Positions 11,395-21,507 of a stretch of DNA of 64,000 nucleotides are shown here, piece by piece (the first letter of the stretch is position 1; each line of letters begins with the position of its first letter). Under the pieces are notes generated by a model that was not told where the DNA came from, ran no database searches, and worked only from the letters and a program-made list of their open reading frames with translations. The DNA is from Viridothelium virens (Eukaryota; Ascomycota; Dothideomycetes; Trypetheliales; Trypetheliaceae), in assembly GCA_010094025.1 (NCBI GenBank), contig ML991837.1, positions 102,912 to 166,911 on the forward strand. The letters are read 5' to 3'. Made by a program: the position numbers and the translations under genes.

Positions 11395-13537
11395 ATGGCT
11401 GCTGTAGCAGACGCTTTCCGCAATCTTCAGACTAAGCACGACAGGCGGGTAGCGTAAGTGCAAACCCCTACCACCACCCTCAACTACCCTCCACCACTGT
11501 CTCGTCACATGTTATCATGATCCATGCATTGGGGCCAGACTATAGAAGTTGGGTATAGACTATAGAGTAGAGGAAATTGCCTTGACTAAGCACTGAGCTT
11601 CACTTGGCAATTCTTCATCTTACTCGTGTTTGCTGTCGTCCTATTAACTCCCTATTTGTTGAAACCACCTCCAGGCTTGATGGGATCCTTCAAAACCTTG
11701 ACTCTCACGAGTGGCGCGCTCTTTCGCAACGACTAGCCTCACGCTCATTTACCTTTGACATCATCGGCTCATTACCGATTGAGTTAGTCGGTTCCATCTT
11801 TGGCTGGCTCGTTTGGACCGATGTATTTATCTATCGCAGAGTAAGTCTGGTATTGGTTTGACTGTGATCTCAAATTAATCATCTACTAGGTCTCGAGCCA
11901 TTGGCTCGCAGTCTTGGGTTCTCCAACAATCTCTCGATTGACCCTTTCCCGATGGGCTCCAGAGCTCAATATTCCAACCGATAATCAACAGCTTCACGCT
12001 TTGACGCAACGAATCTCCGCCTTCAGACATGGAAAGCCATTTTTTTATTCCACTTTTGCCACCGAACCAGTGCTCCCCACGGCGCGTGATCTTACTGATG
12101 CCTCACGTTCATTTTGTTTACACGATGAATACGCGGCCTGGGTTGAGGACAGCTCAAATCGTGACTGTCTAAAGGTCTTCAACCTTCAGACTGGTAACTT
12201 GTTGTCCTATCGTACTCCGGGCAGACAGACAATTAGAGGGATAGCACTCTCAGAGACGCTGGTTGCCACGATTACACATAGTACGATATGCTGCGTGCTC
12301 ACTCTGGACACATGGGAGCAGAAATCCTTCCGGTTGCCTTCCTCGCGTGTCGAAGCCATTACTACTCGGAATGGCATGGTGGCTGCCCTCATGTCAGGCG
12401 AAAAGCCCTCGGTCGTCTGTTACAATTACAACGACAACAGAACTTGGTCATTTACTTTGCAAGACCTACTTCCCCGCCATTTTGCAGCTTCCCTCCTTCT
12501 GCAGCCAGAACGCAGCAGCGTGGTAGTATTTTCAACCAGCCCAAGCAGATTCAGCAACCCAGATGAAATTGACCCAATGTTCGAATTTGCCAGCACTCGC
12601 TACTCGTTTTCTGGGGCGAAACTCTCAATCAACGTTCTGGAGTGCGACAGTGAGCTGTTACACGCATCCTCATTTCGACCGTTGGATCCGGAATTAGACA
12701 CCCGCCTTGGAGGTATCCATCGGGTAGATTGTAGTGGAACTTTTCAGATCTGGCCCAGTCCATTTCGTACAAATGCTTATAATGCATCGCCAAGCGATGT
12801 AAACAGCGCCTTGTATTCAGTGATCTATAGCGAAGGAAAAGACAAACTGTTCACTATTGATCGATGCCAATCCTGGGACTACGAACACAAAGAGCCTGTG
12901 TATTCATTCTCTCGCTGGAAAGACATGGAGTACTACATGGGGGAGATTTCGCGAGATTGTATCGCTGTCTCAGGACCCGCTGGAACAGAGCTCTCAGGAG
13001 ACAAGAGACGGTGAGCAGGAAATTCATCCGCTTGAAGACCTCACGTCATTTCATACTAGCGCGACAGTGAACGATTGATTGGGTACCTTACCACGGCTGG
13101 GGGGCTCCTGAACTGGTAACCAATAGAATGTAACCTCAGCTTGATTGTTACGACCATGTTGGCCCATGTTAAGGCGGCGTTAACAAGGGCCAACAAGGTC
13201 ATAACAGTAAAGTCGAAGTAACATTCTATTGATTATCAGTTCAGGAGCCCCCCAACCGCGGCAAGGTAGAAAAATCAAAAAACACGCGCTCCTATACCAT
13301 TTTTGCTCTGACTGACACACAAACCATAGCCCCCCGAAGTCACTACTTTGCATCGACTCCATCGATGCTGTCATGGATAACGTCCGATCATATCTTTCAG
13401 TTAATGAGCGTTATCTGGTACTCTGGCGCAAGACATCACTGCATGTCTGGTGTTTTGATGAGAGTACACCGCTCCCGATGGGGTCAGCTGAGCTGCCAGC
13501 TACCCCACGCGAAGTTATGTGCAATGAAGTCCCATAG
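11395..13537 (+). CDS. F-box protein (SCF ubiquitin ligase adaptor candidate)
   Basis: It probably links unknown substrates to Skp1-Cullin-F-box ubiquitin ligases. Exons 11395-11453, 11675-11840, 11890-13010 and 13330-13537 sum to 1554 nt, giving 517 residues. The F-box lies near residues 45-85 (DIIGSLPIELVGSIF...SSHWLAVL). The rest resembles the large fungal family of F-box proteins with a divergent beta-propeller-like C-terminal half. The frame meets a stop right after 13010. However, a good GTGAGC donor and an ACCATAG acceptor with a CTGAC branch site restore the frame into SVNERYLVLWRK...HVWCFDE, which is the usual end of this family. That last intron is 319 nt because it contains a MITE; without the insertion it would be about 136 nt. 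Target unknown. Confidence 0.8.
13086..13266. mobile_element. 181-bp MITE with long imperfect terminal inverted repeats, TA target duplication
   Basis: The left end CCTTACCACGGCTGGGGGGC and the reverse complement of the right end CCTTGCCGCGGTTGGGGGGC match with few differences. The pairing continues inward for most of the element (CTCCTGAACTG, CAATAGAATGT, TTGGCCC), so the whole unit can fold into a hairpin. TA dinucleotides flank both ends (13084-13085 and 13267-13268), as for Tc1/mariner-type transposition. There is no coding capacity. It sits wholly inside the last intron of the F-box gene. Confidence 0.85.
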
Positions 13538-13704
13538 TATTTGAAGCTGTGAGGCCGAGTCCAAGCCGGCTTTCTAGAAAATGAAATAATTTCACAGATG
13601 TAGAAAAAGCCTTCAGTCTGCAAGCAATGGGCCGTCAGGCACATATAAGTGCTGTTGTATCGCAGCAAGTCCACTAATTTCCTCACGCCGTCTTCCGGAT
13701 TTGG

Positions 13705-14169
13705 TCACTTTCCACTCTGCAGTCGCGATATCAAAGCCTCTTCGTATTCCTTGAGCTTCAACGCGCCAGCTGACCATATCATAACAGCTTGGAGATATAC
13801 ATGTCGCTCAGTCTGCGTCGAATTCTGGACAGTCCCCAAATCTAAACGAGAGGGAGGCGTCTTATAGCCCACCAAATTCACCCACGCCCCCTTGCTCATA
13901 TCCAAGCTGTTGATGGATTCGAGTAGGTGCTCAATATCCACACATGCAATGGTGATATTTGACGAAGTATGTGGATAATCGTGTCTCACAATGAGCCTTC
14001 CATTTAGAGAGTCATATTCCTCAACGCTGCGTCATTAATCAGAAAGCCGTACGGAGAAGCGTCTATTAAGGAGGCCTCATTACCAGCCTAAGAATCGCAC
14101 TTTCTCTCCATCTGGAATATCTGGGAGATCAGAAAGGAAAACCAGCCGGCTTGGGACAGGGCCAGACAT
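13705..14169 (-). CDS. ten1: CST complex subunit Ten1-like telomere protein
   Basis: Ten1 is a small OB-fold protein that binds Stn1 and helps cap telomeres and restart lagging-strand synthesis at chromosome ends. Exons 14169-14084 and 14026-13705 give 135 residues, a typical fungal Ten1 length. The start MSGPVPSRLVFLSDLP, then GEKVRFLGCVEEYD, LIVRHDYPHTSSNITIAC and GAWVNLVGY follow the strand order of the Ten1 OB fold. The 57-nt intron splits the codon of a Cys just after RFLG. It is convergent with the F-box gene (168 bp apart) and divergent from SNF7. Assignment rests on recognised motif order in a fast-evolving family, so a structure-based check would be useful. Confidence 0.82.
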
Positions 14170-14729
14170 GTTGTAGTCAGAAGCCTAGAGAGGCATCTGA
14201 AAAATGGGCATGATGCCTAAGGCTCCAAGTATGTACTTTCAAGGGACATGTTCATGTTGTCCACGGCCGGTGATCAGTAGGTAGGGACGGGAGGGTGGGT
14301 ACCTTACCACGCCTACGTACCTGGTAGACCAAGCCAACGTTTCGGCGTTCTCAACCTTGGGGTGAGACTCAGAGCACGTGATCAGGGCTGAAGTCATCGT
14401 CGACCGCATCATGCGCCGAAACCACCGAAACGATCGAAACCATCAGGCAGCCTCAAAACCTTCTGACAGACGCTCGTGCTATATTTTAGGTCTGTACATC
14501 TTCTCCTGGCCTTGCTGCCTATCCGTCCAAGCCTTTTCATATCCTTTGGCTATCGGAGAACGGCGGCGACCCATATCGGTGACGGCAAAGCATCCCACTA
14601 TCGCCTGGATACTACCCTTGTACAAGTGGGGTCATACAACAAGCAGAGACGTCAAGCCTAAGAGCTGGAAGACTTCCGAATTCCACCCGGCTTTCTCGAA
14701 GCTCCCTTTCCTGGTAAAAGCAACCAAAC
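14170..14729. promoter_or_regulatory. Divergent promoter region TEN1 / SNF7
   Basis: This 560-bp spacer contains a CACGTG E-box at 14375-14380. It also has a 15-bp copy (14297-14311) of the left flank and end of the MITE found at 13086. An overlapping plus-strand frame starting at 14378 is out of frame with SNF7 and is not believed. Confidence 0.5.
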
Positions 14730-15771
14730 ATGTCAGGATGGGGGATGGGCTGGTTCGGAGGTGGGGGAGCAAAGAAGAAGGAAGCACCCAAGAAGGCGAT
14801 CCTTGACCTACGGGCAACCCTCGAGATGCTGAATAAGCGGGAGAAGCATCTACAGACTCAAATGGATGAGCAAGATGCGATTGCGAGGAAAAATGTGAGC
14901 TCAAATAAGAACGGTATGGAGCCCCTCATCCATACCCACCTGCAAGTCAGGTCAGACTTTTGGTCGAGGCGGTTGGCTTGAATACTCATCGAATATGGGA
15001 CGGAGCACGGATGCTGGTGTCGTTATCAATGTAACGACCAGGGCTATGCTAACGAGGTTGAAATCTAGTGGCGAAAGCGGCATTAAGACGAAAGAAACAA
15101 TTTGAGCACGCGCTCGAGCAAACGTCCTCCCAAATGATGACCGTCGAGCGGGAGATCTCTAGTATAGAAACTGCGAACATCAACAAGGAGACCTTTGTCG
15201 CAATGCAGAATGCCGGGAAGGCTATGAAACAGATACATGGGGATCTTAGCATTGACAAGGTTGACCAGACAATGTATGCCTTTCCAATCCAAGCCATACC
15301 CACCCATACTATGCCCGCACCCGCAAGCCTTTTTCCATGGACCCATACTTTGAAGATATACTAACGCCAAGGACAGGGAAGACCTTCGCGAACAACACGC
15401 TATTGGCGAAGAAATCAGCGGCGCCCTTACGCAGACTCCAATTGGCCAAGGCGTCGACGAGGACGAGCTCGACGAGGAACTCCAAGAGCTACAACAAGAA
15501 CAGCTTGACGAGAAGATGCTCAAGACAGGGACGGTTCCTGTTGGCGATGAAGTACATCGGTTACCTACTGCCCATAAAGGTGAAAGTATGTGGAATCCTC
15601 CTTGCCCTCACAGACCCTCTTTTACTCCTATTGGAGCGGAGATATGTAGTCTAGGGTAGCAAATCCGTGAACAGATGTGCTGATCATGATATAGTCAACA
15701 AAACGCCAGTCGCTGAGGAAGACGACGAAGAGGCCGAGTTACGGAAATTACAGGCTGAAATGGCTATGTGA
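14730..15771 (+). CDS. snf7: ESCRT-III subunit Snf7/Vps32
   Basis: Snf7 is the main filament-forming ESCRT-III subunit. It drives membrane scission into multivesicular bodies, and in fungi it also supports pH signalling through PalA/Rim20. Exons 14730-14913, 15069-15273, 15377-15585 and 15695-15771 give 224 residues, the usual length. Seen in order: a basic amphipathic start (MSGWGMGWFGGG, AKKKEAPKKAI), helical core (LRRKKQFEHALEQT, IETANINKETF, MKQIHGDLSIDKVDQTM), an acidic linker (VDEDELDEELQELQQEQLDE) and the C-terminal MIM1-like helix EAELRKLQAEMAM, which recruits Vps4. Introns 1 and 2 are a little long (about 155 and 103 nt). The start is the Met before the conserved Gly/Trp-rich tip. 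Confidence 0.95.
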
Positions 15772-16696
15772 GATCGGATTTGGTATCCTGATTATGATAT
15801 TTACGACCGGTCCTCAGTGTTTCCAGAAACGCACGAGCGACCAAAATTTCTCACTTACCCCTACCTCCCCATTCACCCGATATCCTCCTCATCATAGACG
15901 AGTCGACCTCATGAGCCTTTCATCAGATTCCAGGACTTCGTCACGGGCTTGTTAGAAGCAATGATCTTACTTTCGCAGAGGAGAATGCTCGTTGTCCTAT
16001 GTACGTTTCTATAATTAAACGAACAAAGTAGTACGGAATAAGTACGCAAGCAAGCACAGAATCTGAAATGCAGGTTTTCGAATCTCAAATGTGCTGCATG
16101 GTTGCAGTCACGCCACCCTAATTGAGGTAGTTTTGTTTTCTCAAATACCAGAGTAGTATAGATGAAGCACAAAATTTTGACATTTCGGCGCGACCAGACG
16201 CTACGTGAGTTGCAGCAGAAATCTGCGGCGAAATATAAGCTCGTCTAAGATATTGTTAGGCACCGTGATCCCATAGCCAGTTAATCGGCATTGCCGGACT
16301 GCTTGCCACATGCAGAGCGAGAGAAAGCCTTCAAGGGAAAGATCAGAAAAAGGTGAGAGTACGCTGGGGAGGGGAAGATTTGCGCCGATGGGTCTTAAGT
16401 TTCCCTACTGTAGTATCTGCGCTGCGCACGCGATCTCTCATATCATGATGTCGCCCCGACAATAGACAAGAAGAAATGAAAGAAAAAATCATAACAGCGA
16501 CAAGCGACAGAAGACCGATCCCAGTGCGACCCCATTAGTTACCTAACGCCCAAAAGATAGACCCCCCTAACATTATCCTCCCAGCACATGTCGTCCCGCT
16601 CATCAAAACGCTGAAATGACTCAGACCATCCCATTTCAGTCCGCACTTCGGTGACCTAACCGAGCAATGCCTCTAACTCCCATCTCGTTCCCTATC
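15772..16696. other. Convergent intergenic region SNF7 / FHL1
   Basis: This 0.9 kb between two gene 3' ends has no convincing gene. It will hold the two 3' UTRs. Confidence 0.5.
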
Positions 16697-19600
16697 TTAC
16701 TCTGCCTCCTCCGCCCCTCCCTCCGCATCCGCGTCCACCTTCGGTCTCTTTCCCCTCATAACCCTTTTCTCCCCCTCGCTCATCTCCATCTCACGATCCC
16801 GCTTCGTGTGCCCATTCGTGCCAGGACTCGGCGCAGTCGGCGTGAGGGCCTCCACGCTCGGAGGCTGCGGGCTATCCGAACCCGCAGGCCGATCGTTCGT
16901 GGTTGGAGGTACGGGTACAGGAGACTGATGAGGCTGCGAGGAGGACGGTGGCGTAGGCGGTGCTGGCGCAGCGTCGGCGTTGGGATTGGTGGAGTGCGAA
17001 AGGGTCGAAGCAGCAGCGGAAGGCGTCGAGGCGATGGGCGCGGAGGGTTGCGGAGTGACGGCATTCGGCGACGTGCCGTTCGCACCGTTCGCACCGTTCG
17101 GCTGCACGGCTACAGGAGTGGACGCAGGGACGTGGGTCGGCTGCGCGACGACGGCGGCGTGCTGAGCGCGAGCGACAGGCGACACGTGAGAGGGAATGGC
17201 TGACATCGCGCCAGCTTGGCCCGGCGCCGCCTGTGTCGATGTCGCTTCCTTCTTCTCGTGCGATGGAAGAATGAGGCCACTCAACGTCTTCGTGATGTCC
17301 TCTTCACCCTGGCGAAGCGGTGTCGTCGACTCGCCTGGCCAAAAGACGCGCTTGATGGCCGAGCAGACGAGATGCTCCGAGTGCTCCTTGTCGCCTTGGG
17401 ATACATCCACGAAGACGTCTTTGAATTTCTTTAGACGTTGAATCATGTCGACTGTGAGGACTTCAGCGTTACCAGGAAGCGACATGCGGAGGTGCTTGGG
17501 GTAGTCATTGCCGATGAGAGCAGTAAGAAACGGAGCAGGATCTACGGGTGGATGAGGAGGAGGAGCTGGCTGAGTTGAGGAACTGGGTTGAGAAGCCATC
17601 GAGACAGAGCGATTGGGAATACGCACGTTAGCACTGGGTTGTTGAGGTTGGCTGTAAGCTACACCGTTCGAAAGACTGCTTGGAGCTTGAGGTGCTCGGT
17701 GTACTGAAACCGGCGGGTTTACTGCATAAGGTGAAGAGTAGTTGCCGGAATTCTGAGCAGGTGGTGCAACTACAGCAGGTCCGGCAGTGGAAGGAGGAGC
17801 GTAGGGTGGACGATGCGGATGTTGAGGATGTTGAGGATATGGTGAAGGACCGTGATGAGGTTGACCAGGACCATTTTGCAATCCAAGGTAATGGTTTGGG
17901 GGATAGTATGCATGTTGCGACATTCGCGGAGGTGACGATCTCTTTCTCTTCTGACTCTCAGGAGTAGCGCCTGCTTTGACTGCCCAGAGATAGCCTTTAC
18001 CCTCCTTTTCCACTTTCTGGAATATGGAGTTCTGACCGAGATTGTGCCTGACGCTGCTTTGCCATCCTTGGCTACCGATCCTGAACTTGAAATGAGGGTA
18101 CCTCCGTTCGATAGCACCGTAAATTTGCTGAAGATTCATTTGCCCATTCTTGGAATTTGTAATAGCTTCATAGATAAGTGTGATATAATTGGAGCTTGGT
18201 CGCGTGAGTTGTTCCTCTGTGTAGTCGGATTCTTTCATAGGAGGCGAAGGAGTTCGCGCTGCTGCTTTGGAAGACTTTGCGAGCCCCTGCTGCTGACTAG
18301 AAGCAGCTTCTTCATCTACCGTTGCAGCGGGTTTCGGCTCAATGTCCTGAGGAGATTTCTCCGTGTCAGCTGTAGCTGACCGTGCTGTTGCCGCGGCGGC
18401 GGCAGCCTCCTCCTCTTCCTTCTTCTGCTTCTTCTTCTCAGTCTTAGTCTTCAAGTCAAGGGGGGGAGGAGGTGGCAAGCCAAGTTCCCTTGCCCTCTTG
18501 GCTTCTTTCTCTTGCTTGGCACGAGCCTGTCGCTCCCGTTTGGACATGATGCCGTCCTTGGGCGGCCTACCGGGACCTTTGCGCTTTTGTGGAACTTCCG
18601 TCGCAGGCGGAACACTCTCTGTGCCATTTTGCTGTGCTGAGCTCGCTTCTGCTATAGTCGGAGAAGTCTCCCTTGCTGTGTGCTTTTCGCGGCGTGGTTC
18701 TGTTGACCTCTCCGACTTTGGGTTCTTGGCCCGTTTCGCCTCTTTTCGACTGGAGACTAGTTTTGAATCTTTTTTCTTGGTATATGGAGGACCTTTGCTC
18801 TTCTGGCGGGTGGGCAACACTTTGAGCTTCAACTTTGTACGCTGTTGGGGCCGCTCTTGCTCTTCTTCTGAGTTAGACGACTGAGTACCTTGCTCATCTG
18901 GCCCAATTATGTTCACGGGCTCCTCAATGCTACCCCTTGCGCTGCTGCTCTGTTCAGGACTATCTTGTGTGCTTGTATTCACCATACTATCCTCGGTCTG
19001 ATAAGAGATCTCATCCGAATCATCCCTATCCCGCGCAGCAACATCTGGAGGTAGGCCGAAGGTAATAGGCACAGGACCAATTTGGATAACATCACGGTCG
19101 CGCAAAGGTATAGTTTCTCCGGCATGGTGGATAGCGTCATTGAGGAAAAGTCCATTTCGAGCAATGACATGTAGCTCAAATACCTCTTTGTTGGGGTTGT
19201 ATTGAATTTTGGCATGCTTTCGTGATATTCCTTTGTATCCGTCGGGACCCCAGCTATCGGCGATATGAATGGGTAAAAGGGGGCAGGCGTCATGCGGCGG
19301 ATAGGCACGGCGTTGATCGTCAATAACGGCAGCATTAAGTGCCGCTTCATACTGGCTTGGGGTAATGGCCGATTGTTGTGTCTTGTTCGAAGGTTTCTTC
19401 TTCCGGCCCTTTTTGCGGCGAGTATTAGGGTTGGAGTCAGAGGAGGATTCCTCCCACTTCATGATTCCACCTTCTTCACTGTATGCGTGACAACCCCCTG
19501 AAAATCGGCTGCTTTGATGCATAGGGGTTCTCAACGCTTCTCCCGCGCTCGATGGTCGGCTTTGGCTCTCTGACTCTGACACTCTCTGCTCAGCTAATCT

Positions 19601-20233
19601 GGTCGCCCGTCGCATTGCTATGTTATCCCGCCCAAGCTCCACTGAAGTAGTTCTTACTAGATATGTTGTATCCGGAAATTCGAGTTTGGCATATGCAGTC
19701 AAGTCCATATCATCCATTGATCCTAAAGCGTCAGCATTAAGCTGGGATGCGTCATTGAGTGCTTGCAAGGATAGTCCAATGCCATTATACATCATCCCAT
19801 CCCCGGCGTTGCAGTGTAATGCTCCTGGATTGACATTTTGTTGCACTGGTGGCTGCATCGCCAAGTTCGTAGCATTTAATGCATCATGTGTCTCAAGGTT
19901 GTTACTCTTTGCGTGTATTCCCACGGTGAGCGGATTGAAAGAATCCGTCACTTCCGTAGACCTATGTTCTGAACTCGGAACGGGACCACCAGCTTCTTGC
20001 ACAGACGGGGCAGGTAGCTCGGCCTGTGTGCCCTCGGAATATTGTAACGGTTTTCCTAAGGGTATCGGGGGTTCGATGTCCTGGTCTATCGCAATGGGCG
20101 GGCGTTGAGGTTCTTGCGCGGCTGATGGATCTTTTGAAGAAGACTCCGTGATTCCCGTTTGGAATTCGTCATGATCCGTGACGACATCCTGACTATCAGG
20201 CATCGAGCCTGAACCTTGAATAGCTACTTCCAT
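16697..20233 (-). CDS. fhl1: FHA plus forkhead transcription factor, Fhl1-like
   Basis: In yeast, Fhl1 sits at ribosomal protein gene promoters with Ifh1/Crf1 and sets their output to growth state. This intronless gene encodes 1178 residues. An FHA domain is seen in two parts: YAKLEFPDTTY...SVELGRDN near 181-205, and GISRKHAKIQYN...NGLFLND near 335-365, with over 100 low-complexity residues between. An AT-hook-like KGPGRPPK lies near 553-560. The forkhead domain covers about 675-752 (NYITLIYEAITNSKNGQMNL, WQSSVRHNLGQNSIFQKV). The rest is disordered, with Pro-, Gln- and Ala-rich tracts. FHA before forkhead fits Fhl1 better than Fkh1/2, but I cannot exclude an FkhA-type factor. The start chosen is MEVAIQGSG at 20233; an in-frame Met exists at 20353. 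Confidence 0.85.
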   Translation of the reverse strand: MEVAIQGSGSMPDSQDVVTDHDEFQTGITESSSKDPSAAQEPQRPPIAIDQDIEPPIPLGKPLQYSEGTQAELPAPSVQEAGGPVPSSEHRSTEVTDSFNPLTVGIHAKSNNLETHDALNATNLAMQPPVQQNVNPGALHCNAGDGMMYNGIGLSLQALNDASQLNADALGSMDDMDLTAYAKLEFPDTTYLVRTTSVELGRDNIAMRRATRLAEQRVSESESQSRPSSAGEALRTPMHQSSRFSGGCHAYSEEGGIMKWEESSSDSNPNTRRKKGRKKKPSNKTQQSAITPSQYEAALNAAVIDDQRRAYPPHDACPLLPIHIADSWGPDGYKGISRKHAKIQYNPNKEVFELHVIARNGLFLNDAIHHAGETIPLRDRDVIQIGPVPITFGLPPDVAARDRDDSDEISYQTEDSMVNTSTQDSPEQSSSARGSIEEPVNIIGPDEQGTQSSNSEEEQERPQQRTKLKLKVLPTRQKSKGPPYTKKKDSKLVSSRKEAKRAKNPKSERSTEPRREKHTARETSPTIAEASSAQQNGTESVPPATEVPQKRKGPGRPPKDGIMSKRERQARAKQEKEAKRARELGLPPPPPLDLKTKTEKKKQKKEEEEAAAAAATARSATADTEKSPQDIEPKPAATVDEEAASSQQQGLAKSSKAAARTPSPPMKESDYTEEQLTRPSSNYITLIYEAITNSKNGQMNLQQIYGAIERRYPHFKFRIGSQGWQSSVRHNLGQNSIFQKVEKEGKGYLWAVKAGATPESQKRKRSSPPRMSQHAYYPPNHYLGLQNGPGQPHHGPSPYPQHPQHPHRPPYAPPSTAGPAVVAPPAQNSGNYSSPYAVNPPVSVHRAPQAPSSLSNGVAYSQPQQPSANVRIPNRSVSMASQPSSSTQPAPPPHPPVDPAPFLTALIGNDYPKHLRMSLPGNAEVLTVDMIQRLKKFKDVFVDVSQGDKEHSEHLVCSAIKRVFWPGESTTPLRQGEEDITKTLSGLILPSHEKKEATSTQAAPGQAGAMSAIPSHVSPVARAQHAAVVAQPTHVPASTPVAVQPNGANGANGTSPNAVTPQPSAPIASTPSAAASTLSHSTNPNADAAPAPPTPPSSSQPHQSPVPVPPTTNDRPAGSDSPQPPSVEALTPTAPSPGTNGHTKRDREMEMSEGEKRVMRGKRPKVDADAEGGAEEAE

Positions 20234-20653
20234 GAGGGCACTCGTCGCGATCGCTTCCAATGACAGGTGGATGGACAGCGGTAGGCGGACATTTGGGCCG
20301 AATACGGAGATGTGTCTCGAGCGAAGGCGATTACAAGAACAACGAGCTGTCACAGAAGAGCGCGTGCGCGAAACAGAGAGCGAGAGGGTGCAAGAGAGTA
20401 ACAGAGCAGCAGAGAGTCAGGCGTGAGGGTCATCCACCCAACCTTTGAGGGCAGTCACGCCAAATGCGGCGGCGGCGGTGAAGCGAAATCTTGGCGCGCT
20501 AATTTTACAGTACGGTAACGCCTTCGCTACCTCCCCACACTATCGTTCAACAGTCCAAATTACGCACACCAATCGATCGCCCACCTGCTATTGGCCTTGA
20601 TCTCACGGGCGTCATTCAATGCTCGTCGATACTGGTTCCTCCTCTAGTCACCA
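20234..20653. promoter_or_regulatory. Divergent promoter FHL1 / 2OG oxygenase
   Basis: This 420-bp spacer lies between divergent starts. It has GCGG-rich and GAGAG-rich patches around 20370-20480 and no gene. Confidence 0.45.
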
Positions 20654-21400
20654 ATGATGCCTGCCAAGACCAGACGAAAAGGTTCACAACAGGACCCCAA
20701 GAAGTCACCAAAGCCCTCTAACTCAACCTATCAACCACCTCCCTGGCCAATCTTCAAACCCCTAGTCCCTTGGTCCGACCTTTCTTTGAATATCCTCGCT
20801 GCCAATCAGATTGTAACCATATCCAACTTTTGGACGACGTCTCTTTGCAGAACCTACACGTCATTCCTCAGCTCTCTACCATTAATTACCACGCCTGGAC
20901 GGCCAAAGAAAGGCGAGGCCGTCCGGGTCAACGATCGTTTTCAAATAGATGATGCAGCATTTGCAACGAGACTATGGCAAGATACAGCTCTCAAAGAATT
21001 AGTCCTTGGGGTGGATAACTCTCAGGAACTTTGGGGTGGGGAGGTCCTTGGGTTGAATCCTAGTATTCGTATCTATAGGTATTCGAAGGGCCAATTCTTT
21101 GACAAGCACTATGATGATTCAAATAATGTCACTCTTCCAACACCTTCTCCGACTCAGGCAAAGACCACCTGGACATTATTGCTGTACTTAACCTCTCCAT
21201 CTACAGGCTGCATCGGAGGCGAAACCGTCTTCTACCCCGAGCATGCTAATGGAAATGATGGTTCTGCAATAGTAATCGACCTAGAGACTGGTATGTTACT
21301 ACTTCACCGACACGGCGCTGATTGTATGTTGCACGAAGGCAAAGAAGTGCAACAAGGGGAAAAGTGGATAATCCGAAGCGATTTATGTGTTCGCCGTTGA
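20654..21400 (+). CDS. 2-oxoglutarate/Fe(II) dioxygenase, prolyl 4-hydroxylase-like
   Basis: A single-exon, 248-residue member of the 2OG-Fe(II) oxygenase superfamily, which hydroxylates a protein or small-molecule side chain using 2-oxoglutarate and oxygen. The iron triad is visible: His152 and Asp154 in FDKHYDD, and His227 in MLHEGKEV. The 2OG-binding arginine is Arg241 in WIIRSD. The spacing and the HEG...GEKWIIRSD ending match the prolyl 4-hydroxylase alpha-like group. No signal peptide is seen, and the N-terminus is basic (KTRRKGSQQDPKKSPK), so a nuclear or cytosolic place is likely. The substrate is unknown. It starts with tandem ATG codons and shares a short promoter with FHL1. Confidence 0.85.
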   Translation: MMPAKTRRKGSQQDPKKSPKPSNSTYQPPPWPIFKPLVPWSDLSLNILAANQIVTISNFWTTSLCRTYTSFLSSLPLITTPGRPKKGEAVRVNDRFQIDDAAFATRLWQDTALKELVLGVDNSQELWGGEVLGLNPSIRIYRYSKGQFFDKHYDDSNNVTLPTPSPTQAKTTWTLLLYLTSPSTGCIGGETVFYPEHANGNDGSAIVIDLETGMLLLHRHGADCMLHEGKEVQQGEKWIIRSDLCVRR

Positions 21401-21507
21401 TCTTGACCCTTGCCTCGGGGCGGCAATGTAACCTCAAAGCTTGGAAGGCTATCTATCTCGTCTTATTTACAAGCAAGAGGTTCTAACTCTTGTCCACGTC
21501 AGCTATA

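Noticed and set aside
12990-13014. F-box gene ending at the first stop (13012-13014)
   Set aside because: A strong donor, branch site and acceptor restore the frame into the family's usual C-terminus and the exon sum is a whole number of codons; the truncated form is kept only as a possible isoform.
16697-17203. Plus-strand Arg-rich ORF antisense to FHL1
   Set aside because: Mirror of a GC-rich, Pro/Ala-coding stretch of the real gene.
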